37,740 bases of DNA from a virus. Shown in pieces: positions 24,287 through 31,974 of the stretch. Under the pieces are notes generated by a model that saw nothing but the letters and a program-made list of their open reading frames with translations, searched no databases and had not been told where the DNA came from. The translations under genes were made by a program, and so were the position numbers. The first letter of the stretch is position 1. Each line of letters starts with the position of its first letter. The stretch is from the IMG/VR virus record IMGVR_UViG_3300047560_000770, positions 1 to 37,740 of that record. One strand, given 5' to 3'.

Positions 24287-24453
24287 CTGTCTTTAATCTC
24301 TTTAACACGATCCTGCATGAACGCTTCTAGTATCTCTCGGACATTATCATACTTAGGGTTGTTCTTAACATGATAGATTTCTTGTGTATAAGCAAACATA
24401 ATCATTTGCTCATGAGAGTAGTTGTGAGTCATGTGTGGATCAGTATTATTCAT
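24277..24453 (-). CDS. Small hypothetical protein
   Basis: 58 residues, ATG 24453 with GGAG 6 bases upstream. MNNTDPHMTHNYSHEQ is followed by a largely helical, charged stretch (MIMFAYTQEIYHVKNNPKYDNVREILEAFMQDRVKEI). No motif recognised. It fills a gap that would otherwise lack a gene, and overlaps the next start by 10 bases. Confidence 0.6.
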   Translation of the reverse strand: MNNTDPHMTHNYSHEQMIMFAYTQEIYHVKNNPKYDNVREILEAFMQDRVKEIKDRWK

Positions 24454-24463
24454 GCCTTGCTCC

Positions 24464-25528
24464 TTATATGTGCATAAATTCTTCGATCAGATAACCTTTT
24501 CTAAACCAGAAAAGATTGCGAGACAACCTAATCATACTATCATGTTCACTACATAGATTGCTAACGGTAAACTTTAGTCGTTCTTGGTTCACGGATAAAA
24601 AATACTTACTGTTCGCTGCGATCTTACCAATGTATTCTCTAGCAGATTGTTCTGACATTTCAGGCATACTATCAACATTGATCACAATGTCATACTTGCC
24701 ATCAAATTCATCGGGAGATAAAAACTTAACAGAATCAATACCATTCGAACCTAGATGATACATCTGCGAAATAGAAATTGTTGGTATATCAACAATAGTA
24801 TAGTTTGTAAAACCCATCTTGTTCATATAGTATGCAAACTGACCTGCACCACCACCGATCTCACATATCTTCAATGTGCTAGGATCGTGTTCTTTAAACT
24901 TATCCTTGATAATAAGTGCTAGACCGATAGCATGTATGTCTTTAATAGAATAGACACCGTAGATAGTGTCTAAGCCAAACAACATGCCTTGGTTCTTAGG
25001 TGGGGTTAGATCCAACTGATACTTGTTAATTAACTTCTCTAGGTGAATGTCAGGTTCAACAAAATACACATTGAAGTCTTTAACCCAAAAGTATTCTTCT
25101 GGTGAGTAAGCCGTAACAATACCAGCATACTCAAGAACATCCAGTAGTTTATCATACACATATAGACCATGCTCACGCTTTAACGTGGCTGCATCCATTC
25201 TCTGCAAGGATTCTGTATGCTCCTTACCCTGTGTTGTTCCGTGTGTGATTGTTGATGAAAAAAGATTCTTTAGGTTTTCATGTAAACCATCGATATCTCT
25301 ATTCTGTAATAGAGTGATAACATCCTGTTGACGCTTAACATTACCTTCCCACATCGTATCAGATAAGAACATAGGCTCTTTTTCCATACGTGCAGCAAAG
25401 TAATCACATAGTTTTGTCAATAGAGCATCATCTTTCATCTGTGTTGCCGGGCCCCAACCAACTCTTAACGCATCTGTATTAAGTTGACTAAGGTCATGAT
25501 TCATGAAAGATTTAACGTCAGCGATCAT
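24464..25528 (-). CDS. Putative sugar O-methyltransferase (SAM-dependent)
   Basis: 354 residues, ATG with AAAGGA 8 bases upstream, overlapping the previous stop (ATGA). LKICEIGGGAGQFAYYMNKMGFTNYTIVDIPTISISQMYHL (about 218-258) is a class I SAM-binding fold: motif I EIGGGAGQ, then an acidic VDIP that contacts the SAM ribose. The IPTISISQMYHL continuation is typical of proteins annotated as putative sugar O-methyltransferases. The N-terminal 200 residues are helical. It may cap or modify a glycan made by the window's glycosyltransferases, though it lies 6-24 kb from them. Confidence 0.65.
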   Translation of the reverse strand: MIADVKSFMNHDLSQLNTDALRVGWGPATQMKDDALLTKLCDYFAARMEKEPMFLSDTMWEGNVKRQQDVITLLQNRDIDGLHENLKNLFSSTITHGTTQGKEHTESLQRMDAATLKREHGLYVYDKLLDVLEYAGIVTAYSPEEYFWVKDFNVYFVEPDIHLEKLINKYQLDLTPPKNQGMLFGLDTIYGVYSIKDIHAIGLALIIKDKFKEHDPSTLKICEIGGGAGQFAYYMNKMGFTNYTIVDIPTISISQMYHLGSNGIDSVKFLSPDEFDGKYDIVINVDSMPEMSEQSAREYIGKIAANSKYFLSVNQERLKFTVSNLCSEHDSMIRLSRNLFWFRKGYLIEEFMHI

Positions 25529-25770
25529 ACAATATATCCTTTTGATATTAAGCCAGCAATGTATATAACACTAATGACGGCTTGAATTGTCATTAGCGAC
25601 CATTTGTTCCACATATAACCAACAACGAACCATCCGACGTTACCAACAAACTGGAACATGATGTTCATAGGATATATGTTCCATGCAGTCAAAACGGCAC
25701 CGATGATAACCAGTACCGTTGAGAGCCATTCTAATACAAACTCAATTTGTTTCGAGGTTAACATTGACAT
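25525..25770 (-). CDS. Small integral membrane protein, three helices
   Basis: About 81 residues from ATG 25770. A longer frame from 25827 has no ribosome site and overlaps the 36-residue gene throughout, and ATG 25764 is also possible. Three hydrophobic helices: VLEWLSTVLVIIGAVLTAWNI, NIMFQFVGNVGWFVVGYMW and MTIQAVISVIYIAGLI. The NIYPMNI-FQFVGNVGWFVVG pattern recurs in small conserved membrane proteins of environmental T4-like phages, and resembles half of a PnuC-type vitamin transporter. Function unknown. Confidence 0.65.
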   Translation of the reverse strand: MSMLTSKQIEFVLEWLSTVLVIIGAVLTAWNIYPMNIMFQFVGNVGWFVVGYMWNKWSLMTIQAVISVIYIAGLISKGYIV

Positions 25771-25852
25771 CACCCATCTGCGAAAGACCAACCCAAAGAT
25801 TATCAATGTTATAGGTATAATACCCATAAGGTGTATCGATGATTGTTACCAT
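25742..25852 (-). CDS. Tiny protein directly after a sigma70 promoter
   Basis: 36 residues (MVTIIDTPYGYYTYNIDNLW...), ATG 25852 with AAAGGA 6 bases upstream, 27 bases after the -10 box. It overlaps the start of the membrane protein gene in another frame. The strong ribosome site and promoter distance support translation. It may be a real microprotein or a leader peptide coupling translation of the membrane protein. Confidence 0.5.
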   Translation of the reverse strand: MVTIIDTPYGYYTYNIDNLWVGLSQMGDVNVNLETN

Positions 25853-25878
25853 AACTATTCCTTTCTTATGAAGCAATC

Positions 25879-25907
25879 ATTATAGAGCATTACCCTTCTT
25901 TTGTCAA
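25879..25907 (-). promoter_or_regulatory. Sigma70-type promoter at the end of gp46
   Basis: Reverse strand TTGACA (25907-25902), a 17-bp spacer and TATAAT (25884-25879), an exact consensus match. The -35 box lies inside the last codons of gp46. It would drive the 36-residue gene, membrane protein and the methyltransferase genes. Confidence 0.88.
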
Positions 25908-27611
25908 GGTGCTAAAATTCTTAACCTTTTCAAAGCGGATCGTTCTTTGAAATCGGTCGACCATAGTATCCTTGTGGGAAATTACAAAGATATTTGTTCC
26001 CTGGTCACCCATATCCCACATGATCTTGATAAACTCATCCGTTCCTGCACCATCCATAGCACGATCTAGGATTTCATCGAACACAAGAATGTTTACATTC
26101 ACACTATTCTTTAACTTAGCAATCTGTCTCCATGTGAGAAGAATAGCCAAGTCAATTCTTAACTTTTCTCCTTCGGAGAAGTTGTGGTATGAGAACTCGT
26201 CTCTGTATCTTGACTTGATGGATTCTTCGAATGATTCATTGATATTAAAGTTAACAAAGAAACCCAGTTTAGCCAAGTATTTGTTGATATGCTTGTTGAT
26301 GATTGGTAGATATTGCTTAATGATCTTAGTCTTGATTCCACCATCTTTGAGTAGAGTAGTTGCGAGGTCGATGTATTGTCTGTCATCTAGAAAGGTCTCC
26401 TTCTCTTTTTGGAGGGTGGAAATTTCATGTTCCACTGTTTCAAGCTGTCGTTCTGACTCTTGGGTGGTTTTATCTGACCCAGCGAAGGATTCAATCTGCT
26501 CAACAACTTGACGCAGATTATTAGCAATATTGTTATAGGAAGACCTAGCAGACGAAAGACCCATTTTAAGTTCGTTGATCTTTGTGAGAACTTCATCTAT
26601 CTTCTCAATGTCTGATAGAACAGAATCTATCTGATCGGAAACCTTATTTAGTCCATCTTCGATTTCTGTAATTTTTTGAGTGTTCGTAGAAATCGACTCG
26701 CTCTTAAATGATTCTCCAATAGACTGCCTGCAAGTAGGACAAGTATCATTCTCCTCAAAGAACGAAGTATCTTTTCGTAAACGTTCAACATTATTCTCCA
26801 TCTTAGCTTTGAAGCCAATCAGTTTGGAATGCTTAGACTTTAGAGGTGCAAGGTCTAAGTCTACCTCCATTGCCTTCTCTAGCAACACCTGGTGATTACT
26901 AACACCAACTCCTGCTGCTTTGAGGTCAAACTCCAATCCATCTTTCTTGGCCTGTAGTTCTTTTAACTTTTCTTCACTGTTTGCTCTAAGAGACTTCAAG
27001 GTCTGTTCAATATATCCTTTGTTCTCTTCCTTGCTTGTCAACTGAATACGGTTCTTTTCTAGACCTTCTCTATTCAACTGTAGTCTATTCTTGACGACAT
27101 TTGACATAGCAGTAAAGATTTGAATGTCTAGCAAGTCCTCAATAACCGAACGACGGTCATTGGCTGATAGTTGCATGAAAGGAACAAACGATGCAGAACC
27201 TAGAATAACAACCTGTGTGAATGACTTATAATTCATTCGTAGGATGTTAGACTCAAGGTGTTCTTGATAGTCTTTGATTGCAGCGTTCTGGTTAACTAGA
27301 TGCCCTTCACAATAAATTTCAAATAGGTTAGGCTTAGCACCACGCAAAACCTTATAACGTTTGTTGTTTGTAGTAAACTCAATCTGAACCTCACAGTTCT
27401 TATTGTTGATAGAGTTAACAACGTTACCCTTATTGACCTTACGGAAAGGCTTACCGAATAGCACAAAAGTTAATGCGTCGAGGAAGGTTGACTTCCCCGA
27501 CCCATTGTGTCCCATGATTAAGGTATTCTTGTGTGTATCTAGTTCAATCTCTGTCCACACATTACCTGCGGACAGGAAGTTTTTCCACTTGACATAATGA
27601 AATGTAATCAT
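25890..27611 (-). CDS. 46: Recombination exonuclease subunit gp46 (Rad50/SbcC-like)
   Basis: 573 residues from ATG 27611, which overlaps the FtsH stop (TGATG); a TTG at 27614 is the less likely start. Walker A GHNGSGKS is near 34-41. Long coiled-coil arms flank a zinc hook, DTCPTCRQ. The ABC signature FSEGEKLRIDLA and Walker B NILVFDEILDRAMDG are near the end. With gp47 it resects DNA ends for phage recombination-dependent replication. Length matches T4 gp46 (560). In T4 genes 47 and 46 are close together; here ftsH is inserted between them. Confidence 0.95.
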   Translation of the reverse strand: MITFHYVKWKNFLSAGNVWTEIELDTHKNTLIMGHNGSGKSTFLDALTFVLFGKPFRKVNKGNVVNSINNKNCEVQIEFTTNNKRYKVLRGAKPNLFEIYCEGHLVNQNAAIKDYQEHLESNILRMNYKSFTQVVILGSASFVPFMQLSANDRRSVIEDLLDIQIFTAMSNVVKNRLQLNREGLEKNRIQLTSKEENKGYIEQTLKSLRANSEEKLKELQAKKDGLEFDLKAAGVGVSNHQVLLEKAMEVDLDLAPLKSKHSKLIGFKAKMENNVERLRKDTSFFEENDTCPTCRQSIGESFKSESISTNTQKITEIEDGLNKVSDQIDSVLSDIEKIDEVLTKINELKMGLSSARSSYNNIANNLRQVVEQIESFAGSDKTTQESERQLETVEHEISTLQKEKETFLDDRQYIDLATTLLKDGGIKTKIIKQYLPIINKHINKYLAKLGFFVNFNINESFEESIKSRYRDEFSYHNFSEGEKLRIDLAILLTWRQIAKLKNSVNVNILVFDEILDRAMDGAGTDEFIKIMWDMGDQGTNIFVISHKDTMVDRFQRTIRFEKVKNFSTLTKEG

Positions 27612-29398
27612 CAATAATCTCTTGTTGGTTTCTTACCTTCTAACAAGTCCTTAATTTCATCACCTGATAGAGTTTCATATTCTATCAGACCAAGTGCTAG
27701 TGTGTCAAGGTCTTTTCTCTTTGTAGTGAGAATTTCTTTTGCTGTATCATACCCATCTTCTACAAGTTTTAGGATTTCTTTATCCACGACCTTCTGTGTT
27801 TCTTCGGCAATCTTAGGAGTATGGAACATATCAGCATTGGGAGTCGAGTATGCCATTCTACCGAGAATAGCAGAGAAACCATACTCGGTGACCATAGCAC
27901 GAGCCAACTGTGTAGCCTGTTGAATGTCACCGGATGCACCAGAAGATACTTTATCTTGACCAAAGATCAGTTCCTCAGCTACACGTCCACCCATAGCCAT
28001 TGCAAGTTGAGAAAGCATTTCGTCATAGTGCATTGAGATCCTATCACGTTCTGGTAGAGACTGAACCATACCCAAAGCACGTCCACGAGGAATGATTGTT
28101 GCTTTGTGAATAGGAACAGAACCAGGCATGTTAAGAGAGACTAGAGCATGACCGGCTTCATGATATGCAGTCATCTTTTTTTCTTCATCAGTCATCATTA
28201 GTGAACGACGCTCTGGCCCCATAAGGATCTTATCACGAGCATCCTCAAACTCAACCTTAGTAACAATACGCTTTGAACGTCTTGCTGCTAGTAGTGCGGC
28301 CTCATTAATAAGATTAGCAAGATCAGCACCAGAGAAGCCAGGTGTTCCCTTTGCTACAACTTTTAGATCAACATCTGGTCCGATTGGAACCTTACGTGTA
28401 TGAACCTTGAGGATCTTTTCACGACCAACGAAGTCAGGATTAGGTACCTGAATCTGTCTATCGAAACGACCAGGACGAAGTAGTGCAGCATCTAGAACAT
28501 CTGCACGGTTTGTTGCTGCTACAATAATGATACCTTCGTTTGTTTCAAAGCCATCCATTTCAACTAGCATAGCATTTAGTGTCTGGTCTCTTTCGTCGTT
28601 ACCCGAGATACCATTTGCTCTTGAACGTCCGACAGCATCAATTTCATCAATGAAGATAATGCATGGAGCGTTCTTCTTAGCCTGTTCAAACATATCACGG
28701 ACACGAGAAGCACCAACACCCACAAACATTTCAACGAAGTCTGAACCTGAAATGCTAAAGAAAGGAACACCTGCTTCACCAGCAACAGCACGAGCAAGCA
28801 AAGTCTTACCAGTACCTGGAGGACCAACGAGTAGAACACCCTTAGGAATCTTACCACCAAGACGTTCAAACTTATGTGGATCTTGTAGAAACTCTACAAC
28901 TTCCTGAAGATCGTCCTTAGCGTGATCAACACCAGCAACATCATCAAATGTTACTTTAGTCTGACTTTCAGTGAGTAGTTTAGCCTTAGACTTGCCGATA
29001 CCCAACATACCAGAACCACCAGGTCCTGATCTGCGTGAAAGCATTACCCAGAGGCCAAAGAACAATAATACAGGAAGCAGATTGATCAATAGACCAACCC
29101 AGAATCCATTCTGTCCTTCTTCTTTAACTGTGATGTTTACTTTGTGTGCTTCTAGTCGGGGAAGTAGATTGCCTACACCAGTCACGGTTGTGGAGAACTG
29201 TCTGTTGTCCATATAGTGACCGATTATCTCTGTACCAATGATAGTTACATCATGAACTCTACCCGCATCAACTTGTGCAATAAAGTCAGAGTAACCGATT
29301 TCTGATACTACTCTCTGTTTAGGTCCTTCCATAATAAAGGCAATCAAGCCAATACTAACAAGGATAAACAATAGCCATGGTAAATGTTTCTTTATCAT
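27611..29398 (-). CDS. ftsH: Full-length FtsH-type AAA+ zinc metalloprotease
   Basis: 595 residues, ATG with GAGG 6 bases upstream. It has two membrane segments (about 7-23 and 100-120) around an 80-residue periplasmic domain. Walker A GPPGTGKT (192-199), pore loop MFVG (224-227), Walker B IIFIDEID (247-254), the SRH with arginine fingers LRPGRFDR (307-314), and zinc site HEAGH (413-417) with third ligand D491 (SGDIQQAT) are all present, so it should be active. FtsH degrades membrane and regulatory proteins such as sigma32. It is slightly shorter at the C-terminus than bacterial FtsH (about 640). It is very similar to bacterial proteins, implying acquisition from a host. It lies between gp47 and gp46 with a late promoter just upstream. 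Confidence 0.95.
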   Translation of the reverse strand: MIKKHLPWLLFILVSIGLIAFIMEGPKQRVVSEIGYSDFIAQVDAGRVHDVTIIGTEIIGHYMDNRQFSTTVTGVGNLLPRLEAHKVNITVKEEGQNGFWVGLLINLLPVLLFFGLWVMLSRRSGPGGSGMLGIGKSKAKLLTESQTKVTFDDVAGVDHAKDDLQEVVEFLQDPHKFERLGGKIPKGVLLVGPPGTGKTLLARAVAGEAGVPFFSISGSDFVEMFVGVGASRVRDMFEQAKKNAPCIIFIDEIDAVGRSRANGISGNDERDQTLNAMLVEMDGFETNEGIIIVAATNRADVLDAALLRPGRFDRQIQVPNPDFVGREKILKVHTRKVPIGPDVDLKVVAKGTPGFSGADLANLINEAALLAARRSKRIVTKVEFEDARDKILMGPERRSLMMTDEEKKMTAYHEAGHALVSLNMPGSVPIHKATIIPRGRALGMVQSLPERDRISMHYDEMLSQLAMAMGGRVAEELIFGQDKVSSGASGDIQQATQLARAMVTEYGFSAILGRMAYSTPNADMFHTPKIAEETQKVVDKEILKLVEDGYDTAKEILTTKRKDLDTLALGLIEYETLSGDEIKDLLEGKKPTRDY

Positions 29399-29406
29399 AT
29401 CAAACC

Positions 29407-29423
29407 TCTAATCTGTTATTAGA
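29407..29423 (-). promoter_or_regulatory. Hairpin at the ftsH ribosome site
   Basis: Minus-strand TCTAAT-AACAG-ATTAGA, 6 bp, ends against the GAGG ribosome site of ftsH. The predicted late start (about 29419) falls inside the 5' arm, so only read-through transcripts from gp47 could form the full stem. Confidence 0.4.
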
Positions 29424-29424
29424 C

Positions 29425-29432
29425 TATTTATA
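29425..29432 (-). promoter_or_regulatory. T4-type late promoter for ftsH
   Basis: Reverse strand TATAAATA, the exact T4 late -10 motif recognised by gp55, overlapping the gp47 stop codon and 27 bases before the ftsH ATG. The window also encodes gp55 and gp45. Confidence 0.62.
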
Positions 29433-30504
29433 CAGTCTCAACCTGCAAGGCTTCATTGTATATGTCCATCATAAAGTGCTTCATTTTGCCGCTATCTAAC
29501 GGCAGAGTAAGACCGTCGATATACTTACGAAGGATCGTAGGTGTATCTTCTGCCTCGTCTATTTCATCGGCATCTTCGTTCTCTAGCAATACCGACGGAT
29601 CCTCAATGACCGTAATATCGATTGGTCCTGCTTTATAGATACTATCGAACAATAGATCAAAAGCATAAGGATTAGACTTATTAACAACGACCAACTTAAC
29701 GTAAGTGTCTTTATACTTTGAGAAGTCAGTTCCTTGAATCTTATCAACAATTTCTGGGTTAGCAACATCATCATATCTAGCAATCCTAAACATCTTATGG
29801 GGATTCTGAACAAACTCTAGAACGGATGTTTCCGTATCAAGCACCGAAAAACCTCTGGGATCGTTGTAATCATGCCAAGTATATTCCCCAAAAGCACCAA
29901 TATAGGATACATTACCAATAGTAGAGCGGTGATGATAATGACCTGAATAAACCTTATCGAACTTATCGAAACTGCTACGATCCATTCCATGATCTGATAT
30001 AACTCCCTGATGCATTGTAAAACCGTTCAACTCAAGGTGACCCATAAGTATAGATGCCTTAGGGTTCTTGATTGCTTCAATAGCGGATGCACGGTTAGAA
30101 TCCGTGATCCATGGCATTAACTGAATATCCAGTCCGTCAATATTGATAACAGCGGGAACAGAATGAATGTTAATGTTATTATATCTCCCACGAACAACTT
30201 CCTCAAGGGCGTTGACCTCGTGAGTATCCTTATAATACATATCGTGATTACCAACGATAATATGGGTTTCAATGCCTCGATCCTCCAGAGGTTCTAGAAA
30301 GTCCTCACGGAGACGCTTTGCGGACATGAAGTTCACATACTTGCGTCGATCATAGATGTCACCAAGATGAATAACATGCTTGATATCATATGCATCAATA
30401 TGAGCGAAAAACCAGTCCCAACATTTCTTTTGGTACTGGTGAAATGCCGGGTTGTCATTTCTGACCCCGGCATGTGTATCGGTAGGCATAGCAATCAGCG
30501 CCAT
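29428..30504 (-). CDS. 47: Recombination endonuclease subunit gp47 (Mre11/SbcD-like)
   Basis: 358 residues, ATG with AAGGA 6 bases upstream. Calcineurin-type phosphoesterase motifs: TDTHAG (8-13), HLGDIYDRR, VGNHDMYY, MGHLE and SGHYHHR supply the two-metal site. It partners gp46 for end resection and fork processing. Length is close to T4 gp47 (339). A sigma70-type promoter lies just upstream, so gp47, ftsH and gp46 probably form an early operon to which a late promoter adds ftsH expression. Confidence 0.95.
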   Translation of the reverse strand: MALIAMPTDTHAGVRNDNPAFHQYQKKCWDWFFAHIDAYDIKHVIHLGDIYDRRKYVNFMSAKRLREDFLEPLEDRGIETHIIVGNHDMYYKDTHEVNALEEVVRGRYNNINIHSVPAVINIDGLDIQLMPWITDSNRASAIEAIKNPKASILMGHLELNGFTMHQGVISDHGMDRSSFDKFDKVYSGHYHHRSTIGNVSYIGAFGEYTWHDYNDPRGFSVLDTETSVLEFVQNPHKMFRIARYDDVANPEIVDKIQGTDFSKYKDTYVKLVVVNKSNPYAFDLLFDSIYKAGPIDITVIEDPSVLLENEDADEIDEAEDTPTILRKYIDGLTLPLDSGKMKHFMMDIYNEALQVETV

Positions 30505-30542
30505 ATCTTATCCTTCAAATCTAATAGCAAGTTCAACAACAC

Positions 30543-30571
30543 AGTATATATCATAAAAATGATTTCGTCAA
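30543..30571 (-). promoter_or_regulatory. Sigma70-type promoter for gp47
   Basis: Reverse strand TTGACG (30571-30566), a 17-bp spacer and TATACT (30548-30543). The -35 box overlaps the stop of the upstream 60-residue gene. Confidence 0.68.
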
Positions 30572-30750
30572 TCCTCTTTGGTAATTTCATTGTAAGTATC
30601 TAATTCTACTTGTCTTAACCAACCGAGATTAACCATCCGCTTCATAATTTTTTCTTTACTCTGCTTATCAATAGGAATAGGTTCCACAATCTTATCACAG
30701 AACCATTCTACACTCTGGTCAACCTCTTTGACGAAATCATCTATATCCAT
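30568..30750 (-). CDS. Small conserved hypothetical protein
   Basis: 60 residues, ATG overlapping the upstream stop (TAATG). It is acidic and helical: DIDDFVKEVDQSVEWFCDKIVEPIPIDKQSKEKIMKRMVNLGWL. Position between gp55 and gp47 and coupling to its neighbour support it as real. No known domain. Confidence 0.6.
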   Translation of the reverse strand: MDIDDFVKEVDQSVEWFCDKIVEPIPIDKQSKEKIMKRMVNLGWLRQVELDTYNEITKED

Positions 30751-30956
30751 TACCGTTGTCCCTTCTTATATCTAAGAGGCTGAACGGCACCCATTTCGGT
30801 ATCGTATTCAAAGATTGCTTTGTCAATGGCTCTCTTGATAGCATCTAATCGGTTGCGATAGTTGCCACGCACATGGACACGTTCCTTTTTATCATTCAAG
30901 GTGGCAATCAATGTCTGCACCTGAAAAGGAACCTCAAACTGATTCTCTTCCTTCAT
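30750..30956 (-). CDS. Small conserved hypothetical protein
   Basis: 68 residues from ATG 30956, chosen because AGGAG lies 6 bases upstream; ATG 30962 sits on that site. The frame overlaps the end of gp55. FEVPFQVQTLIATLNDKKERVHVRGNYRNRLDAIKRAIDKAIFEYD looks like a beta hairpin plus a helix, basic overall. Function unknown; tightly linked to gp55 and gp47. Confidence 0.6.
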   Translation of the reverse strand: MKEENQFEVPFQVQTLIATLNDKKERVHVRGNYRNRLDAIKRAIDKAIFEYDTEMGAVQPLRYKKGQR

Positions 30957-31542
30957 CTCCATCTCCTACAAAATTCTCTAAGCCTTGTTTAGTCTGCTTA
31001 CGCTTTTCTTTCTTGGCCTTTTCCTTTACCTCAAACTTACCTATGAAGTCATTAATATTATCATAGATTGTGGTAGAAATCAAGTGTTCTCCGTCACCAT
31101 CTACCATAAGTGAGGCATCATTAGTATGTAGCACACTTTCCTGAAATTTCTTATACATGATATAACGATTCTTCTCTTCCTTAGAGATACGTCTATGGAA
31201 GGCATAGTAGATGATCTGTGTGAAGTATGCGAAAGGATTACTATACTTGTCGGCATCGAAGTTATCGAAATACATGAAACAGTTTTCGATAGCATCAGAT
31301 ATCATTTCATCACGGAATGAATAGTTCATGAACCTAGGCTTGTGTGATAGGTTCTCTGCAATCAGATAGATACACTTACCGATATACTCTGAAACACGTG
31401 GCTTCTCAAGACCTGCTTCAGCAGCCTCTTTACACTGTTTCTTATATACCTTAATCTCCTCCAAGAACTTTTCATTATCAACATAGTGATTCTTCTTTTT
31501 GGGTGGCTTAATAGTTTTCATTTTTTTCACTTTCTGATGCAT
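30934..31542 (-). CDS. 55: Late-transcription sigma factor gp55
   Basis: 202 residues from ATG 31542; ATG 31521 is an alternative with a weak AAAGTG site. NHYVDNEKFLEEIKVYKKQC and IGKCIYLIAENLSHKPRFMNYSFRDEMISDAIENCFMYFDNFDADKYSNPFAYFTQIIYYAFHRRI match the sigma region 2 of T4 gp55 (the FR..MI.DGIE..... NFD..KY.NP.AY.TQ pattern). gp55 replaces sigma70 on host polymerase and recognises TATAAATA. The C-terminus is highly charged (KEKAKKEKRKQTKQ), where T4 gp55 binds gp45. No minus-strand promoter is obvious just upstream; a promoter there faces the other way. Confidence 0.93.
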   Translation of the reverse strand: MHQKVKKMKTIKPPKKKNHYVDNEKFLEEIKVYKKQCKEAAEAGLEKPRVSEYIGKCIYLIAENLSHKPRFMNYSFRDEMISDAIENCFMYFDNFDADKYSNPFAYFTQIIYYAFHRRISKEEKNRYIMYKKFQESVLHTNDASLMVDGDGEHLISTTIYDNINDFIGKFEVKEKAKKEKRKQTKQGLENFVGDGDEGRESV

Positions 31543-31549
31543 TTTTTAC

Positions 31550-31578
31550 TTGACAAGTATTTTAGGATAGGTTATAAT
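31550..31578 (+). promoter_or_regulatory. Plus-strand sigma70-type promoter
   Basis: TTGACA (31550-31555), a 17-bp spacer and TATAAT (31573-31578), an exact consensus match. It is the only such promoter I found facing right, against every gene in the window. Confidence 0.75.
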
Positions 31579-31584
31579 GTGCTT

Positions 31585-31675
31585 CGCAGCCAACCAATTG
31601 AGCCTTGTAAACTGCCTACCAAATGCAGCCTACGAGCGAAGCGAGTGTAATGCGAAGCATTACTAGATAGCTGCC
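31585..31675 (+). ncRNA. Candidate small noncoding transcript
   Basis: This is the gene-free gap between gp55 and the 99-residue gene, read from the plus promoter. It holds a perfect 7-bp hairpin GTAATGC-GAA-GCATTAC (31647-31663), a second GCGAAGC (31636-31642) and three GCCTAC copies. An inverted repeat (TGCTTCGCA at 31580-31588, TGCGAAGCA at 31651-31659) spans the start site. No open frame with a ribosome site exists and no tRNA fold fits. The 3' end is not defined; read-through would be antisense to the next genes. Confidence 0.35.
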
Positions 31676-31974
31676 TACTTGAATCCAGGTTCAGTTAAGG
31701 TTGCAAGTTTAGATATTTGCTTTTCAAGGATAGGACCCCTGTTAGGCCACTTGATGATAGGCTGATCGGAGTTCTTTGCTAGGTTCTGTAGCAAAGGCAT
31801 ATAGATTTTCCTGATAGCCTCTAGACGTTTCTTTAGATCGGTAATCTCGTCGGATACCGGTGATAATGCTTCCGCAACTATATCATCTTCATTACCGAAT
31901 GTGAATCCGAAATCATCGGTTAACTCAGCATCATCAAAAGATAGGTATTCATTTGTGTTCTTAGTTGTAGCCAT
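31675..31974 (-). CDS. Conserved hypothetical T4-like protein
   Basis: 99 residues; the ATG overlaps the upstream stop (TGATG). The N-terminal 40 residues are acidic and probably disordered. The rest, LKKRLEAIRKIYMPLLQNLAKNSDQPIIKWPNRGPILEKQISKLATLT, is two helices with an I-x-WPNR turn between them. I recall this pattern in small conserved proteins of environmental T4-like phages. Function unknown. Confidence 0.7.
   Translation of the reverse strand: MATTKNTNEYLSFDDAELTDDFGFTFGNEDDIVAEALSPVSDEITDLKKRLEAIRKIYMPLLQNLAKNSDQPIIKWPNRGPILEKQISKLATLTEPGFK

Noticed and set aside
31577-31666. 29-codon plus-strand frame beginning ATGTGCTTC
   Set aside because: The ATG overlaps the -10 box, so the predicted transcript starts downstream of it.
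31585-31690. tRNA-like gene in the gap beside gp55 (CTTGAATCC resembling a T-loop)
   Set aside because: No acceptor stem, D-loop or anticodon arm can be paired around it.
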